Assembly: GCF_902705875.1 (NCBI RefSeq)
Contig: NZ_CACSIK010000002.1
Span: 124,001-188,000, forward strand
Length of the DNA stretch: 64,000 nucleotides
Source of the DNA: Zhongshania aliphaticivorans
GTDB lineage: Bacteria > Pseudomonadota > Gammaproteobacteria > Pseudomonadales > Spongiibacteraceae
Direction: 5' to 3'
Part shown: one piece after another, positions 35,503 to 44,566 of the stretch
Position numbering within the stretch: the first letter of the stretch is position 1
How the letters are laid out: the number at the start of each line of letters is the position of its first letter
Position numbers and translations under genes: made by a program
Notes under the pieces: generated by a model
Databases searched by the model: none
The model's input: only the letters and a program-made list of their open reading frames with translations
Told to the model about the DNA's origin: nothing

Positions 35503-36708
35503 TTAGATCACGGCGTTGTTTTTGAGGGTTTCTAATACCTCCGGTGCAAGGCCTAAAAGATCACTTAATACGCTGTGGGTGTGCTCTCCAAGCGCTGGGC
35601 CAGCCCACTGGTTGCTGCCGGGAGTACCGGTTAATTTGGGTGACATACCGGGAATGGTAACGCTTTCCTTATCGTTAACGGCAACTTTTTCAAATAATCC
35701 CCGTGCTTGAAAGTGAGGATCATTGGCCATGTCTTCGGCATTGTAAATGGGGCCAGCAGGCACTCTCACCGCTTCTAGCTTTTCGATGACGTGCAGTATT
35801 GGGTGTTGTTGGCACCACTGGGCAATGGCGTTATCTATTATCTGTTGGTGTACTACTCGTCCGGCATTGTCTGCCATGGCGGGATTGTTGGCAAAATCAT
35901 CACGGCCAATTTCAATCATGAGGCGTTTAAATATAGAGTCGCCATTGCCACCAATAATGACAAATTTATCGTCGAGGCAGCGATAGGTATTGGTGGGAAC
36001 AATGCCGGTTAGTGTGGTGCCAGACGCTTCACGAATAATACCTTCCTCAGCATATTCGGGCACCACTGACTCCAGCATATTGAACATGGTTTCATAAAGG
36101 GCAACGTCAACAACCTGGCCTTGATGAAGGCCCCGCTCGCGGGCGTTAAGGGCCATTAATATGCCAATAATGGCGTGTAAGGAGGCAATGCTGTCGCCAA
36201 GGCTTAAATTAGGGCGCACTGGAGCTTCGCCGGGGAAGCCATTTAAGTGACGAAACCCGCTGATGCCCTCGCATACTGAGGCAAAGCCGGGCTTCTCGGC
36301 ATAGGGGCCTGTTTGGCCGTAGCCTGAGATACGGGTGTAAACTAGGTCTGGGTTTGTGGCTTTTAAGTCGTCTGGTCCAAGCCGCCAGCCTTCCATTACG
36401 CCGGGACGGAAATTTTCTACTAAAACATCGCATTGCGTAGCTAACTCTCGCACCAAGTCTTGGCCATCGGGATGACGAAGGTCAATGGTCACCGATTTTT
36501 TGTTGCGGCCAATGCTATACCACCACAGCGAGGTGTCGCCCTTCATGCTGCGCCAGCGACGAATGGGGTCGCCGATGCCGGGTGGCTCAACCTTGATAAC
36601 CTCGGCACCAAAATAAGCCAACATGGTGGTGGTGAAAGGGCCAGCAATAAGTTGGCCAAGCTCTAAAATACGTATGCCCTGTAGCGGGCCTTGATGAGGG
36701 CTTGTCAT
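35503..36708 (-). CDS. CaiB/BaiF family CoA-transferase
   Basis: A 401-residue class III CoA-transferase. The N-terminus has GIRILELGQLIAGPFTTTMLAYFGAEVIKVEPP and later VDVALYETMFNMLESVV. The catalytic aspartate lies in NLSLGDSIASLHAIIG. The family moves CoA between carboxylic acids, for example in carnitine, bile-acid or short-chain acid metabolism. No companion dehydrogenase is adjacent, so the acid is unknown. Confidence 0.93.
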   Translation of the reverse strand: MTSPHQGPLQGIRILELGQLIAGPFTTTMLAYFGAEVIKVEPPGIGDPIRRWRSMKGDTSLWWYSIGRNKKSVTIDLRHPDGQDLVRELATQCDVLVENFRPGVMEGWRLGPDDLKATNPDLVYTRISGYGQTGPYAEKPGFASVCEGISGFRHLNGFPGEAPVRPNLSLGDSIASLHAIIGILMALNARERGLHQGQVVDVALYETMFNMLESVVPEYAEEGIIREASGTTLTGIVPTNTYRCLDDKFVIIGGNGDSIFKRLMIEIGRDDFANNPAMADNAGRVVHQQIIDNAIAQWCQQHPILHVIEKLEAVRVPAGPIYNAEDMANDPHFQARGLFEKVAVNDKESVTIPGMSPKLTGTPGSNQWAGPALGEHTHSVLSDLLGLAPEVLETLKNNAVI

Positions 36709-36840
36709 AAAAAATGTTACATCGTTTTTAGTGTGTGAAAGGGCTCTGGCAATGAAATATGGCGCTTGGGTTTAGCGAATCCCTGCGCGACGAGTTTAAT
36801 TATTGACCAGGGATTTATCGTATAAAGGTTTAAGCGCGCT

Positions 36841-38130
36841 TTATGTGTCTGTTTTAGTACTGTTTATTGCAATACGGGTTTCCTCACCCTCGCTGCGGGC
36901 AATGACCACCGTGGCGCAGGAGTCGCTAAATACGTTTACGGCGGTGCGCATCATATCGAGTATTCGGTCGGTAACTAATAAGAGCCCGATGCCTTCAAGT
37001 GGAAGGCCGATTGCGCCCAATATGACTGAGATGGCAACCAAGCTCGCGGCGGGAATACCGGCTACGCCAATCGAGGTGAGCAGGGCAATCATCACAATTG
37101 TAAATTGCTGAACAATACTCAATTCTAAGCCGTAAACCTGTGCAATAAACATGGCAGCGACACATTCATAGAGCGCGGTGCCGTCCATATTCACAGTGGC
37201 ACCCAAAGGCAACACAAAGCCACTCACTTGTTTTGATACCCCTGATTCTTCTTGAACACTCTTTAGTGTCAGCGGCAGCGTTGCCGAGCTTGAGGCCGTG
37301 GAAAATGCGGTAAGCAAGGCGGGTGTCATGGCGGCAAAGTGCTTTTTGGGGCTGACGCCACCGATGTATCTCAGCACCAGCGGCAGCGCAATAAATGCGT
37401 GAATGAGCAGGGCGAGGGTGGCAGTAACAAAAAACAACAGCATGGGTTTAAAGGCGGCGAAGCCGGTAACGGCGACGGTTTTAGCCACTAGGCCAAATAC
37501 ACCAAGGGGAGCAAACTTCATTACCCACATGGTGATTTCAGTCATGATGCTCATAACACCCTGCCAAAAGTGCATCACGGTTGTGGCGTGCTCAGATTTG
37601 CTGCGAGCGAGAAAAAAGCCAAATAATAAACTAAAAAATATAAGGCCTAACATTTCGCCGTTGGCGGCGGCGGCTACAATATTGGTTGGCACCATACGTA
37701 CAAAAACTTGTACGACATCACTCATACCGCGACCTTCTACCTTGGCCAAGGTGTCGCTCAAGGCTGGGTCGCTACTGCTGATGGTGGCGGCTAGTGCCTG
37801 ATTGTCGCCACTGCCGGGGGCAATAATATTGACAACCAATAATCCGATTAAAATTGCAATTAAACTGCTGCAGGCATAAAACAGCAGGGTTTTACCGCCG
37901 AGTTTTTCAAGCCGGTCGCCGCCCATACCTGCCATCCCGCTGATAATGGATGACATGACCAAGGGAACGATGAGCATTTTTAAGGCGTTGAGAAACATGG
38001 TGCCTAAAAAAGCGTAAACCGCGATGAATGATAAACCGCCGATGCTGGCGTCTGCGCCCCCCAAAATTCCTGCTGCAACCGCTAATAAGATGGCGGCAAT
38101 AATTTGCCAGTGCAGAGGGATATTTCGCAT
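36841..38130 (-). CDS. Dicarboxylate/amino acid:cation symporter (DAACS family)
   Basis: A 429-residue membrane protein of the GltP/DctA family. Landmarks: the serine-rich reentrant loop AFSTASSSATLPLT, followed by LPLGATVNMDGTALYE, and the second loop with GVAGIPAASLVAISVIL. TDRILDMMRTAVNVFSD contains the conserved substrate-binding Asp. It imports glutamate/aspartate or C4-dicarboxylates with Na+ or H+; the residues do not settle which. Confidence 0.94.
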   Translation of the reverse strand: MRNIPLHWQIIAAILLAVAAGILGGADASIGGLSFIAVYAFLGTMFLNALKMLIVPLVMSSIISGMAGMGGDRLEKLGGKTLLFYACSSLIAILIGLLVVNIIAPGSGDNQALAATISSSDPALSDTLAKVEGRGMSDVVQVFVRMVPTNIVAAAANGEMLGLIFFSLLFGFFLARSKSEHATTVMHFWQGVMSIMTEITMWVMKFAPLGVFGLVAKTVAVTGFAAFKPMLLFFVTATLALLIHAFIALPLVLRYIGGVSPKKHFAAMTPALLTAFSTASSSATLPLTLKSVQEESGVSKQVSGFVLPLGATVNMDGTALYECVAAMFIAQVYGLELSIVQQFTIVMIALLTSIGVAGIPAASLVAISVILGAIGLPLEGIGLLLVTDRILDMMRTAVNVFSDSCATVVIARSEGEETRIAINSTKTDT

Positions 38131-38260
38131 AGTGACAATAGCTCTTGGGTTTAAATACGGCTTGATAGATGGTCGTTAATGTTGCCTTACTCTAGCGTGC
38201 TAGAGCAGTAATGACCAGTCAATGGTGGTGGGATATTTGATTGTAAAGTTGTTTTTAATC

Positions 38261-38283
38261 GATCCCCTTTGGCCAAGGGGATC
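38261..38283. other. Hairpin without U-run between methyltransferase and symporter genes
   Basis: GATCCCCTT and AAGGGGATC form a 9-bp stem around TGGCC. It sits 27 bp past the methyltransferase stop on the minus strand. The absence of a T-run on either side makes it a weak terminator at best. Confidence 0.4.
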
Positions 38284-38309
38284 AATGACTTGCAGGTGGT
38301 GAAGATTTG

Positions 38310-38933
38310 CTAGCTGATAACTGCTTCTCCGTAGTACATATAACCTGCAATTTTGGGAACGCCGGGTGCGTAGCAGGTTTCCAAGGTGTTAATGGTAAAA
38401 CCGCAGCTGGCAATAGATTCAGCTATGGGCCGGTTGAGGTGACAACCACCGGCGATTTTTTTCCACGCGGGAGTTATCCGGTTTTGCCAGTTTTGCACGG
38501 TTATTTCTTCTGCTAGACCGTGTTCGCAGAATAGTAATTTGCCATCGGGTTTAAGGACGCGGCGCATTTGTTCTAGTGCGCGCTGCCAGTCGGGGATGGT
38601 GCATAGGGTATAGGTCAGCAATACGGTATCAACACTGTTGTCGTCTAGAGGTATTTGTTCGCCGGGCAGGTCTAGCCATTTTACTTCGACGGGTGATTTG
38701 TCGAGATTGCGTTGGGCTTTTTTGCGCATACCCAATGACGGCTCCAAGCCCCAAACAAAGTCGATATTGTCGGGATTATAAAGTGCGAGATTGATACCGC
38801 TGCCCATACCGACTTCCAGCACTTTGCCTTTTGCGAGGGGGACGATTTTTTCGCGCAAGCCCATAATTGATGTCATCGAGCAGGCTTTATCGATGATGAT
38901 TGGCAATATTTTATTATCGTAGAAGCCCATCAT
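38310..38933 (-). CDS. Class I SAM-dependent methyltransferase
   Basis: A 207-residue methyltransferase. Motif I is VLEVGMGSGINLALY, followed by WGLEPSLGMRKKAQRN (motif II acidic region), and DTVLLTYTLCTIPDWQRALEQMRRVLKPDGKLLFCEHG, the motif IV-to-V region of the UbiE/phospholipid methyltransferase-like group. Substrate unknown. Resembles a phosphatidylethanolamine or phenazine-type methyltransferase only in general pattern. Confidence 0.85.
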   Translation of the reverse strand: MMGFYDNKILPIIIDKACSMTSIMGLREKIVPLAKGKVLEVGMGSGINLALYNPDNIDFVWGLEPSLGMRKKAQRNLDKSPVEVKWLDLPGEQIPLDDNSVDTVLLTYTLCTIPDWQRALEQMRRVLKPDGKLLFCEHGLAEEITVQNWQNRITPAWKKIAGGCHLNRPIAESIASCGFTINTLETCYAPGVPKIAGYMYYGEAVIS

Positions 38934-39031
38934 ATTTCTCCGTTGGTATTAGGGTGGCCGGTAACGGACACCGCTTAAAAACCGCAGATTATCATAGCTA
39001 TTGTTGTTATGTAGCTGCGGTTTTTAGTGTT

Positions 39032-39487
39032 TTATAGTTTGGCCAAGCTCTCTAGTGTGCCAATGCACGCAGATGCGGCCTCTGCACCCTTTACCACAAA
39101 ATGCTCACGGAAGAAGCTAGTGTGTTCTTCGCTGTTATGAAAATTATGCGGGGTGAGCACCACTGAGAACATCGGTGTGCTGGTTTCGAGTTGGACTTGC
39201 ATTAGGCCGGAAACCACCGCTTGGGCTACATACTCATGCTTGTAGATGCCGCTATTAGTGACGAGTCCTGCGCCTACAATGGCAGCGTATTTACCGGTTT
39301 GGGCTAGCAGTTTGGCGTGTAGCGGAATTTCGAAGGCGCCGGGCACTTCAAAGCACTCTACATTCAGGTCGCTGCGAGAAGCTATCTCGCTTAGAAACGA
39401 GTCTTTGCAGCGGTCGACGATGTCGCGGTGCCAGCAGGCTTGAATAAAAGCGACGGTTTGTTTTGGTGATGTGTCTGTCGTTGTCAT
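39032..39487 (-). CDS. ribH: 6,7-dimethyl-8-ribityllumazine synthase, RibH2-like
   Basis: Makes the riboflavin precursor lumazine from 5-amino-6-ribitylaminouracil and 3,4-dihydroxy-2-butanone-4-phosphate. 152 residues from ATG 39485-39487; the frame is open 54 nt further upstream, but the extension is riboswitch expression platform. FIQACWHRDIVDRCKDSF, VPGAFEIPLHAKLLAQTGKYAAIVGAGL and FSVVLTPHNFHNSEEH follow the RibH2 (decameric) pattern seen in Brucella. It is preceded by an FMN riboswitch, so it is likely made when flavin is low. A second, RibH1 gene is expected elsewhere. Confidence 0.9.
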   Translation of the reverse strand: MTTTDTSPKQTVAFIQACWHRDIVDRCKDSFLSEIASRSDLNVECFEVPGAFEIPLHAKLLAQTGKYAAIVGAGLVTNSGIYKHEYVAQAVVSGLMQVQLETSTPMFSVVLTPHNFHNSEEHTSFFREHFVVKGAEAASACIGTLESLAKL

Positions 39488-39584
39488 GTTCTTGTCCCAA
39501 GTGAATACGGCAGGGCAAAGAAGAGCTGACAAACCTAGCAATGGCTTAGTGGTGGACGCTAAGCGGGCTGTGGCAAGTAACGAT

Positions 39585-39743
39585 CTTTTCTCATAACCGG
39601 ACTGTAACCGTCGGCTCTGGAATCACACCAGATCTGCTGTCCTCATAAACAATATTGTTAATGATAATTGCTGATGAGCGCCCGCGGGCTACATGCCTTG
39701 GCATGATTACCGCCGGTGGGGACTTACACCCCGCCCTGAGAAC
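39585..39743 (-). promoter_or_regulatory. FMN riboswitch (RFN element) controlling ribH
   Basis: On the minus strand the RFN core is clear: TTCTCAGGGCGGGGTG (start of P1/P2), CCCCACCGGCGGTAAT, AGCCCGCG, GATCTGGTGTGATTCCAG, GAGCCGACGGTTACAGT and CCGGTTATGAGAA, whose TGAGAA closes P1 with TTCTCA. Just upstream (39744-39764) lies a 9-bp hairpin with a UUCG loop. No terminator follows, so the switch probably works by hiding the ribH ribosome-binding site when FMN is bound. Confidence 0.95.
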
Positions 39744-39843
39744 CCTCGATAACGAATTATCGGGGCGCGCGAATATTAGCAATCTGTAGCGGGTTTGTAT
39801 ACGTGCAGGTGGAATCTGCGTGATAGCCAGTGTTTCTGGATAT

Positions 39844-39872
39844 AAAAAAGGGTGGAGTTTTCACTCCACCCT
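39844..39872 (-). terminator. Rho-independent terminator of the rubredoxin reductase gene
   Basis: GGGTGGAG / CTCCACCC stem with a 6-nt loop, followed on the minus strand by TTTTTT. It lies 40 bp past the rubredoxin-reductase stop. A smaller hairpin (GCCTGC-CGAC-GCAGGC) precedes it. Confidence 0.9.
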
Positions 39873-39911
39873 TGCTGTGCTTAGGCCTGCCGACGCAGGC
39901 TCATAGCGGTT

Positions 39912-41282
39912 CTAAGGCATAATAGCTGGCAGTTGTTTTTGCAGTGCCATCTTTTGCTTGGTGCCTTCGCCTGTGAGGGCAAAGCCTAGCAATGTGCCGT
40001 CGTTACCAACAAAACGGGCTACAACATTGAGACCGTCTTGTTCGATCTCCCAGTTACCTTGGGCGTCACGCGGTGGAGGGCTAACGGTGACAGGGCAGGC
40101 TGGGGTTTTAATGGTGACGGGCATCGCTGGATAGCTAACTTCGGTCGCCTCACCACTGAGGGTTTTGGCCAGTGCGCGCGCTTGGGCCATTAGCGGTGCA
40201 ACGTAAACGAGTACGTGGCCTGCAACCTCGGCACAGTCACCCATTGCGTAAACATTGGGGGCGCTGGTTTCTAATAACCGGTTGGTGGCGATACCACGAT
40301 TAACGGTAATGCCAGCGTCTTGTGCTAGTTTGACCTGAGGGCGAACGCCGACAGCAGATAAGACTAAATCACAGTTTATGGTTTCGCCGTTGTTTAAGCT
40401 AACCGCTAGGCCATCATTCGTTTTGTTGACTTCAGTGACCAATGGGCCAAAGTGGAATTTGGCGCCTTTCGCTTCGAGCCCAGCTTGCACTGCTTTACCG
40501 GCAACTTCAGGTAAAAGGGTAGGTAGGCAGTAGCCAAGTGGGTCTACGGTTTCCGTTTCGATGCCACCGTTGATCAGGTCATTGGTGAACTCGCAACCTA
40601 TTAGACCGCCGCCAATAATGCACACTTTCTTAACGTTGTTTTTAGCCACTGCGGTGCGGAAATCGTCGTAATCTAATAAGTCATTGACCGAGTACACATA
40701 TTCTAAGGCGTTGCCCTGAATCGGTGGACGAATCACATCGGCGCCCAGCGCCAATACCAACTTCTTGTAGTGAACTTGAGTTTCTTTGTCGCCAATGGTG
40801 ATGGTTTGCGCGGCGGTGTCGATGGCTGTGACCTTGGTCAGCGTCCACACGCTGGCGTTGAGGTCTTCGCCCATACCACCGGCGTCTTTTTGTGCCAGTG
40901 CGTCGGCGTCGGTGTTTTTGGTGAAGCCAGTCGACAACATGGGTTTAGAGTAGGCGCGACCATCATCGGCGGTGATAATGATGACAGGGGTGTCTTTATC
41001 GTGTTTGCGAAGCTCGCGTACTAGGCCGTAACCTGCCAAGCCGGTGCCAATAACCACAATTGCAGCGTTATCGCTGGCTGAAGCGGGCTCTTCGTGATGG
41101 GGAAGATCGCTCTCTTCTGATTGCTCAATCATTTCAAAATCTTCTTTGCCCACGCCGCAATCTGGGCATAGCCAATCATCAGGAATATCTTCCCAGCGTG
41201 TACCTGCTGGAATTCCTGAATCTGGGTCACCTATCTTTTCGTCGTAAACCCAACCGCAAACAATACATTCCCACTTACTCAT
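39912..41282 (-). CDS. Rubredoxin-NAD(+) reductase with fused N-terminal rubredoxin
   Basis: A 456-residue fusion. Residues 1-52 are a complete rubredoxin with two CxxC knuckles (CIVCGWVYD and CPDCGVG) that bind iron. An acidic linker ([13 protein letters not shown]) leads to the reductase from about residue 72: FAD motif [19 protein letters not shown] motif [16 protein letters not shown], and [10 protein letters not shown]. It passes electrons from NADH through FAD to rubredoxin, as for alkane hydroxylase. No alkB is in the window. Confidence 0.93.
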   Translation of the reverse strand: MSKWECIVCGWVYDEKIGDPDSGIPAGTRWEDIPDDWLCPDCGVGKEDFEMIEQSEESDLPHHEEPASASDNAAIVVIGTGLAGYGLVRELRKHDKDTPVIIITADDGRAYSKPMLSTGFTKNTDADALAQKDAGGMGEDLNASVWTLTKVTAIDTAAQTITIGDKETQVHYKKLVLALGADVIRPPIQGNALEYVYSVNDLLDYDDFRTAVAKNNVKKVCIIGGGLIGCEFTNDLINGGIETETVDPLGYCLPTLLPEVAGKAVQAGLEAKGAKFHFGPLVTEVNKTNDGLAVSLNNGETINCDLVLSAVGVRPQVKLAQDAGITVNRGIATNRLLETSAPNVYAMGDCAEVAGHVLVYVAPLMAQARALAKTLSGEATEVSYPAMPVTIKTPACPVTVSPPPRDAQGNWEIEQDGLNVVARFVGNDGTLLGFALTGEGTKQKMALQKQLPAIMP

Positions 41283-41462
41283 TAAGCCAATTCCTCATAA
41301 ACCAATCGCTTCTGTCTGTGAAGCTTAGGATATTAAAAACATTGATGTTATCGCCTATTTGGCTGATACCACCTCTTGCAAGTCGCCCCTGATTCGCGCA
41401 TTCTGCCGCCACACCTTAGTTTTGATTGCTGCGCGATTATTGTGTGGTAACGTCTATGTTCA

Positions 41463-42044
41463 GTGAACCTCTACACTGGAAGCTTGGTATTGTACGCTTT
41501 TCAAACACCACGATTCTACTCGCAAGAGCCTAAGTGGCTCGATTGTAAGAAATTCTCTCGGTCGGCATTACCTGCGGCAGATGCTCGCTGGCTGCTCGAC
41601 AAGGGCTCGTTAACATCACATTTGCGGCGTGTGTCCCACGGCGAATTTCGTGTTGAGGTATTGAGCCAGCGCTGGCAAATTCCAACATTGTCGGAGCGTC
41701 GTTTATTGGGAATGGGCGATCGCGACTGGGGTTTGATTCGAGAGGTGTATTTGCATTGCCATGATCAACCCTGGGTGTATGCCCGCAGTGTTCTGCCTGC
41801 CACGTCTTTGGTTGGGCGTTTGGATCGTTTGCGTACCTTAGATAATCGTCCCTTAGGGCACTTGCTGTTCACTGATCCGCACATGTCCCGCGACCCTTAC
41901 CAAATTTGCCAAGTAGCAACGGCGGAGCCTGATGCCACTGGTGAGACTAATACGCTGTTGTGGGGCAGGCGCTCGCGATTTTTATTGAGCGATCATCCGA
42001 TTATGGTAAGTGAGATATTTTTACCTGCGTTTCGGCCTTGGTAG
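41463..42044 (+). CDS. ubiC: Chorismate lyase UbiC
   Basis: Converts chorismate to 4-hydroxybenzoate and pyruvate, the entry step of ubiquinone synthesis. 193 residues. Visible UbiC features are WLLDKGSLTSHLRR, the product-binding VEVLSQRW and ERRLLGMGDRDWGLIREVYLHC, with the late glutamate replaced or present in the ubiC-type C-terminal WGRRSRFLLSDHPIMVSEIFLPAF. The start is GTG at 41463. ubiA follows after about 60 nt. Confidence 0.92.
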   Translation: MNLYTGSLVLYAFQTPRFYSQEPKWLDCKKFSRSALPAADARWLLDKGSLTSHLRRVSHGEFRVEVLSQRWQIPTLSERRLLGMGDRDWGLIREVYLHCHDQPWVYARSVLPATSLVGRLDRLRTLDNRPLGHLLFTDPHMSRDPYQICQVATAEPDATGETNTLLWGRRSRFLLSDHPIMVSEIFLPAFRPW

Positions 42045-42104
42045 TTTTCCTTCTCGATAGGTGGTGCTGATATACTTTTGGCAGACTATTTTAGTGGCCG
42101 TCTT

Positions 42105-42989
42105 ATGAATGCATTTTTCCAACATTTAAAAAAGCAAACGCCTCAATATCTTGCTCTGATGCGAGTGGATAGGCCGATAGGGACTTATCTGGTGTTATGG
42201 CCCACATTGTGGGCGCTGTGGTTGGCGGCTGAAGGCGTGCCGGCTTTTGACCTTTTGATCATTTTTGTTTTGGGAACAGTGTTAATGCGAGCGGCAGGGT
42301 GCGTGATTAACGATTTTGCCGATCGCAAGATAGATGCCCATGTCAGCCGCACCAAGCAGCGTCCCTTCGCGACGGGGGCAGTCACAGAGAAAGAAGCGTT
42401 GCTACTTTTTGCCAGTTTATGTTTGTTGGCGTTCGGTTTGGTTTTGTTTACCAATATGCTCACGGTTTTATTCGCCTTTGTGGCGGTGGCATTGGCGGCA
42501 ACTTACCCCTTTATGAAACGTTACACCCATTTGCCCCAAGTAGTGCTGGGCGCCGCTTTTGCCTGGGGCATTCCCATGGCGTTTACGGCTCAAACCGGCG
42601 AGTTACCGCCACCCGCGGCATGGCTTTTGTATATTGGTGTTTTAATTTGGACAGTGGCTTACGACACTTTTTACGCCATGGTTGATCGAGAAGATGATCT
42701 AAAAATTGGGGTAAAGTCGACGGCGATATTGTTTGGTGATGACGATAGGGCCATCACCGCCATGCTCCAAATTTGTGTTGTAGTCGTGCTGTTAATGGCT
42801 GGTCCGCGTTTTGAAATGAGCTTTATTTATTACGCGGGGCTGATCGTTGCCAGCGGTTTATTTATCTATCAGCAGCAATTGATTCGGTATCGGCAAACCG
42901 ATAACTGTTTTAAGGCTTTTTTAAATAATAACTGGGTGGGTGTGGCAATATTTGTGGGCATTGTGCTGCACTTTCTACTTGAGGCGTAA
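42105..42989 (+). CDS. ubiA: 4-hydroxybenzoate octaprenyltransferase UbiA
   Basis: Attaches the polyprenyl tail to 4-hydroxybenzoate in the inner membrane. About 294 residues from the ATG at 42105 (frame open to a TTG at 42078). The two aspartate-rich prenyl-diphosphate sites are NDFADRKID and DREDD, the second within [38 protein letters not shown] is the typical N-terminus. Nine hydrophobic helices follow. Forms ubiC-ubiA with the gene before it. Confidence 0.95.
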   Translation: MNAFFQHLKKQTPQYLALMRVDRPIGTYLVLWPTLWALWLAAEGVPAFDLLIIFVLGTVLMRAAGCVINDFADRKIDAHVSRTKQRPFATGAVTEKEALLLFASLCLLAFGLVLFTNMLTVLFAFVAVALAATYPFMKRYTHLPQVVLGAAFAWGIPMAFTAQTGELPPPAAWLLYIGVLIWTVAYDTFYAMVDREDDLKIGVKSTAILFGDDDRAITAMLQICVVVVLLMAGPRFEMSFIYYAGLIVASGLFIYQQQLIRYRQTDNCFKAFLNNNWVGVAIFVGIVLHFLLEA

Positions 42990-42992
42990 GTA

Positions 42993-44141
42993 TTGCTTAA
43001 TTTGCAGTTAGAATTTGTAAATACCATTGCTGATGTTGGCGCAGAAGCATGGAATAAGGCGGCGGGTTGTGATTACCCTTTTACGCGCTATGAATTTTTG
43101 CACGCCCTTGAGTCAAGTGGTGCAGTTGCCGAGGACAAGGGCTGGCAAGCGCATCATCTTGTTATTTACCGTGACGCGCTGTTAATTGGGGTTATGCCTC
43201 TTTATATTAAGTCGCACAGCTACGGTGAATATGTATTCGATTGGTCATGGGCAGATGCTTATCAGCGTCATGGCCGTCTGTACTACCCCAAATTGCTGTC
43301 AGCCATTCCCTTTACACCCGCAACCGGCCCGCGTTTGTGCTTGGTTGATGAGGGTGATCGCGGTGAGCTTATGGCTGAGTTGGCGAGCAAATTACCCGCT
43401 CATGCTAAGGACATAGGCGCGTCGTCGCTGCACATTTTATTTTCTCGGGCGGAGATGGCGACAATTTGGGCGCAAGAGGGTTTATTGCAGCGCATTGGCC
43501 CGCAATACCATTGGTACGATCGAAATTATGGTGACTTCGAGGGTTTCTTGGCGGCGTTCAGTTCTCGCAAGCGCAAGAGTTTACGCAAAGAACGTCGAGT
43601 GGTGGCTGAGCAGGGTTTGACGCTGCAGGTGTTAAGCGGGGCTGAGGTGAGTGCGGCGCAATGGCAGTTCTTTTTTAATTGTTATCAGCTGACTTATGCA
43701 AAGCGCAGTGGCCATGGCGGGTATTTACCTGAGGCGTTTTTTACCGAATTAGCAGCGACCATGCCTGAAAATTTAGTGATGGTGCTAGCGAGTCACGATG
43801 ATGAGCCGGTGGCCGCAGCGTTAAACTTTCGAGATAAGCACACTTTGTATGGGCGCTATTGGGGCTGTATTCGCGAGTATGAATTTTTGCATTTTGAGGC
43901 TTGTTACTATCAAGGCATTGAATATTGCTTACGTGAGGGCCTGAGGCATTTTGATCCGGGGGCGCAGGGCGAGCATAAAATTCAACGAGGTTTTACCCCC
44001 ATTCTCACCTATTCAAATCATTGGTTGGCCGATGCTGATTTTTCACAGGCGGTGCAGCGATTTTTAGAGGAGGAGCATCTTCACATTGGTAATTATCTGC
44101 GCGAAGCGAGTGAGATGCTGCCCTTCAAAAAGACTGAGTAA
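42993..44141 (+). CDS. DUF482/COG3146 GNAT-like protein
   Basis: A 382-residue protein with a TTG start, GAGG lying 8 nt upstream, only 3 nt after ubiA. Recognisable DUF482 pieces are YPFTRYEFLHALESSG, WSWADAYQRHGRLYYPKLL, FSSRKRKSLRKERRVV and RYWGCIREYEFLHFEACYYQGIEYC, ending in GAQGEHKIQRGFTP. It has the double-GNAT shape of FemX/peptidoglycan-linked aminoacyl transferases. The substrate is unknown. Confidence 0.88.
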   Translation: MLNLQLEFVNTIADVGAEAWNKAAGCDYPFTRYEFLHALESSGAVAEDKGWQAHHLVIYRDALLIGVMPLYIKSHSYGEYVFDWSWADAYQRHGRLYYPKLLSAIPFTPATGPRLCLVDEGDRGELMAELASKLPAHAKDIGASSLHILFSRAEMATIWAQEGLLQRIGPQYHWYDRNYGDFEGFLAAFSSRKRKSLRKERRVVAEQGLTLQVLSGAEVSAAQWQFFFNCYQLTYAKRSGHGGYLPEAFFTELAATMPENLVMVLASHDDEPVAAALNFRDKHTLYGRYWGCIREYEFLHFEACYYQGIEYCLREGLRHFDPGAQGEHKIQRGFTPILTYSNHWLADADFSQAVQRFLEEEHLHIGNYLREASEMLPFKKTE

Positions 44142-44157
44142 GCTGTGTTATTGGAGA

Positions 44158-44541
44158 CTACTGCTGGGCATTTTTTAATACCCGCTCAACATAAAGCAAG
44201 CAAAGCACCGGCAATACAAAACTACAGCTGATTTGAACGCCGCTTATAATATCGGCTAAGGCCCATTGGGCGTCGCGGCTATACCAATACGTTATAATCG
44301 GCATGCTAATAAATAACAGCGTGGGTAAATACCGCCAAAGGTAATAACTTGTGCTGGATGCAGCCTCACTGTCTGCTCGGCGGTAGCAATAGAAGATAAT
44401 CAGCGCCACCAAAAAGCCGATGATCAGCACATAGTAATTACCGAGAATACCGCTTAATAAATTCAAAATAGCGCCAAATACCACACTGATTAAGCTGATA
44501 TTAACGAGTGCGCGCAGTACGCGTAATTTTCGTCGTTCCAT
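44158..44541 (-). CDS. Small multi-pass membrane protein
   Basis: A 127-residue protein from the ATG at 44539-44541 (MERRKLRV). It has four hydrophobic segments (about residues 12-28, 36-51, 68-85 and 92-117) and a basic N-terminus. No family recognised. It follows trhP on the same strand with a 25-nt gap and could be co-transcribed. Confidence 0.7.
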   Translation of the reverse strand: MERRKLRVLRALVNISLISVVFGAILNLLSGILGNYYVLIIGFLVALIIFYCYRRADSEAASSTSYYLWRYLPTLLFISMPIITYWYSRDAQWALADIISGVQISCSFVLPVLCLLYVERVLKNAQQ

Positions 44542-44566
44542 AGTGGCTCCCGTTAGCATTGTTTGA

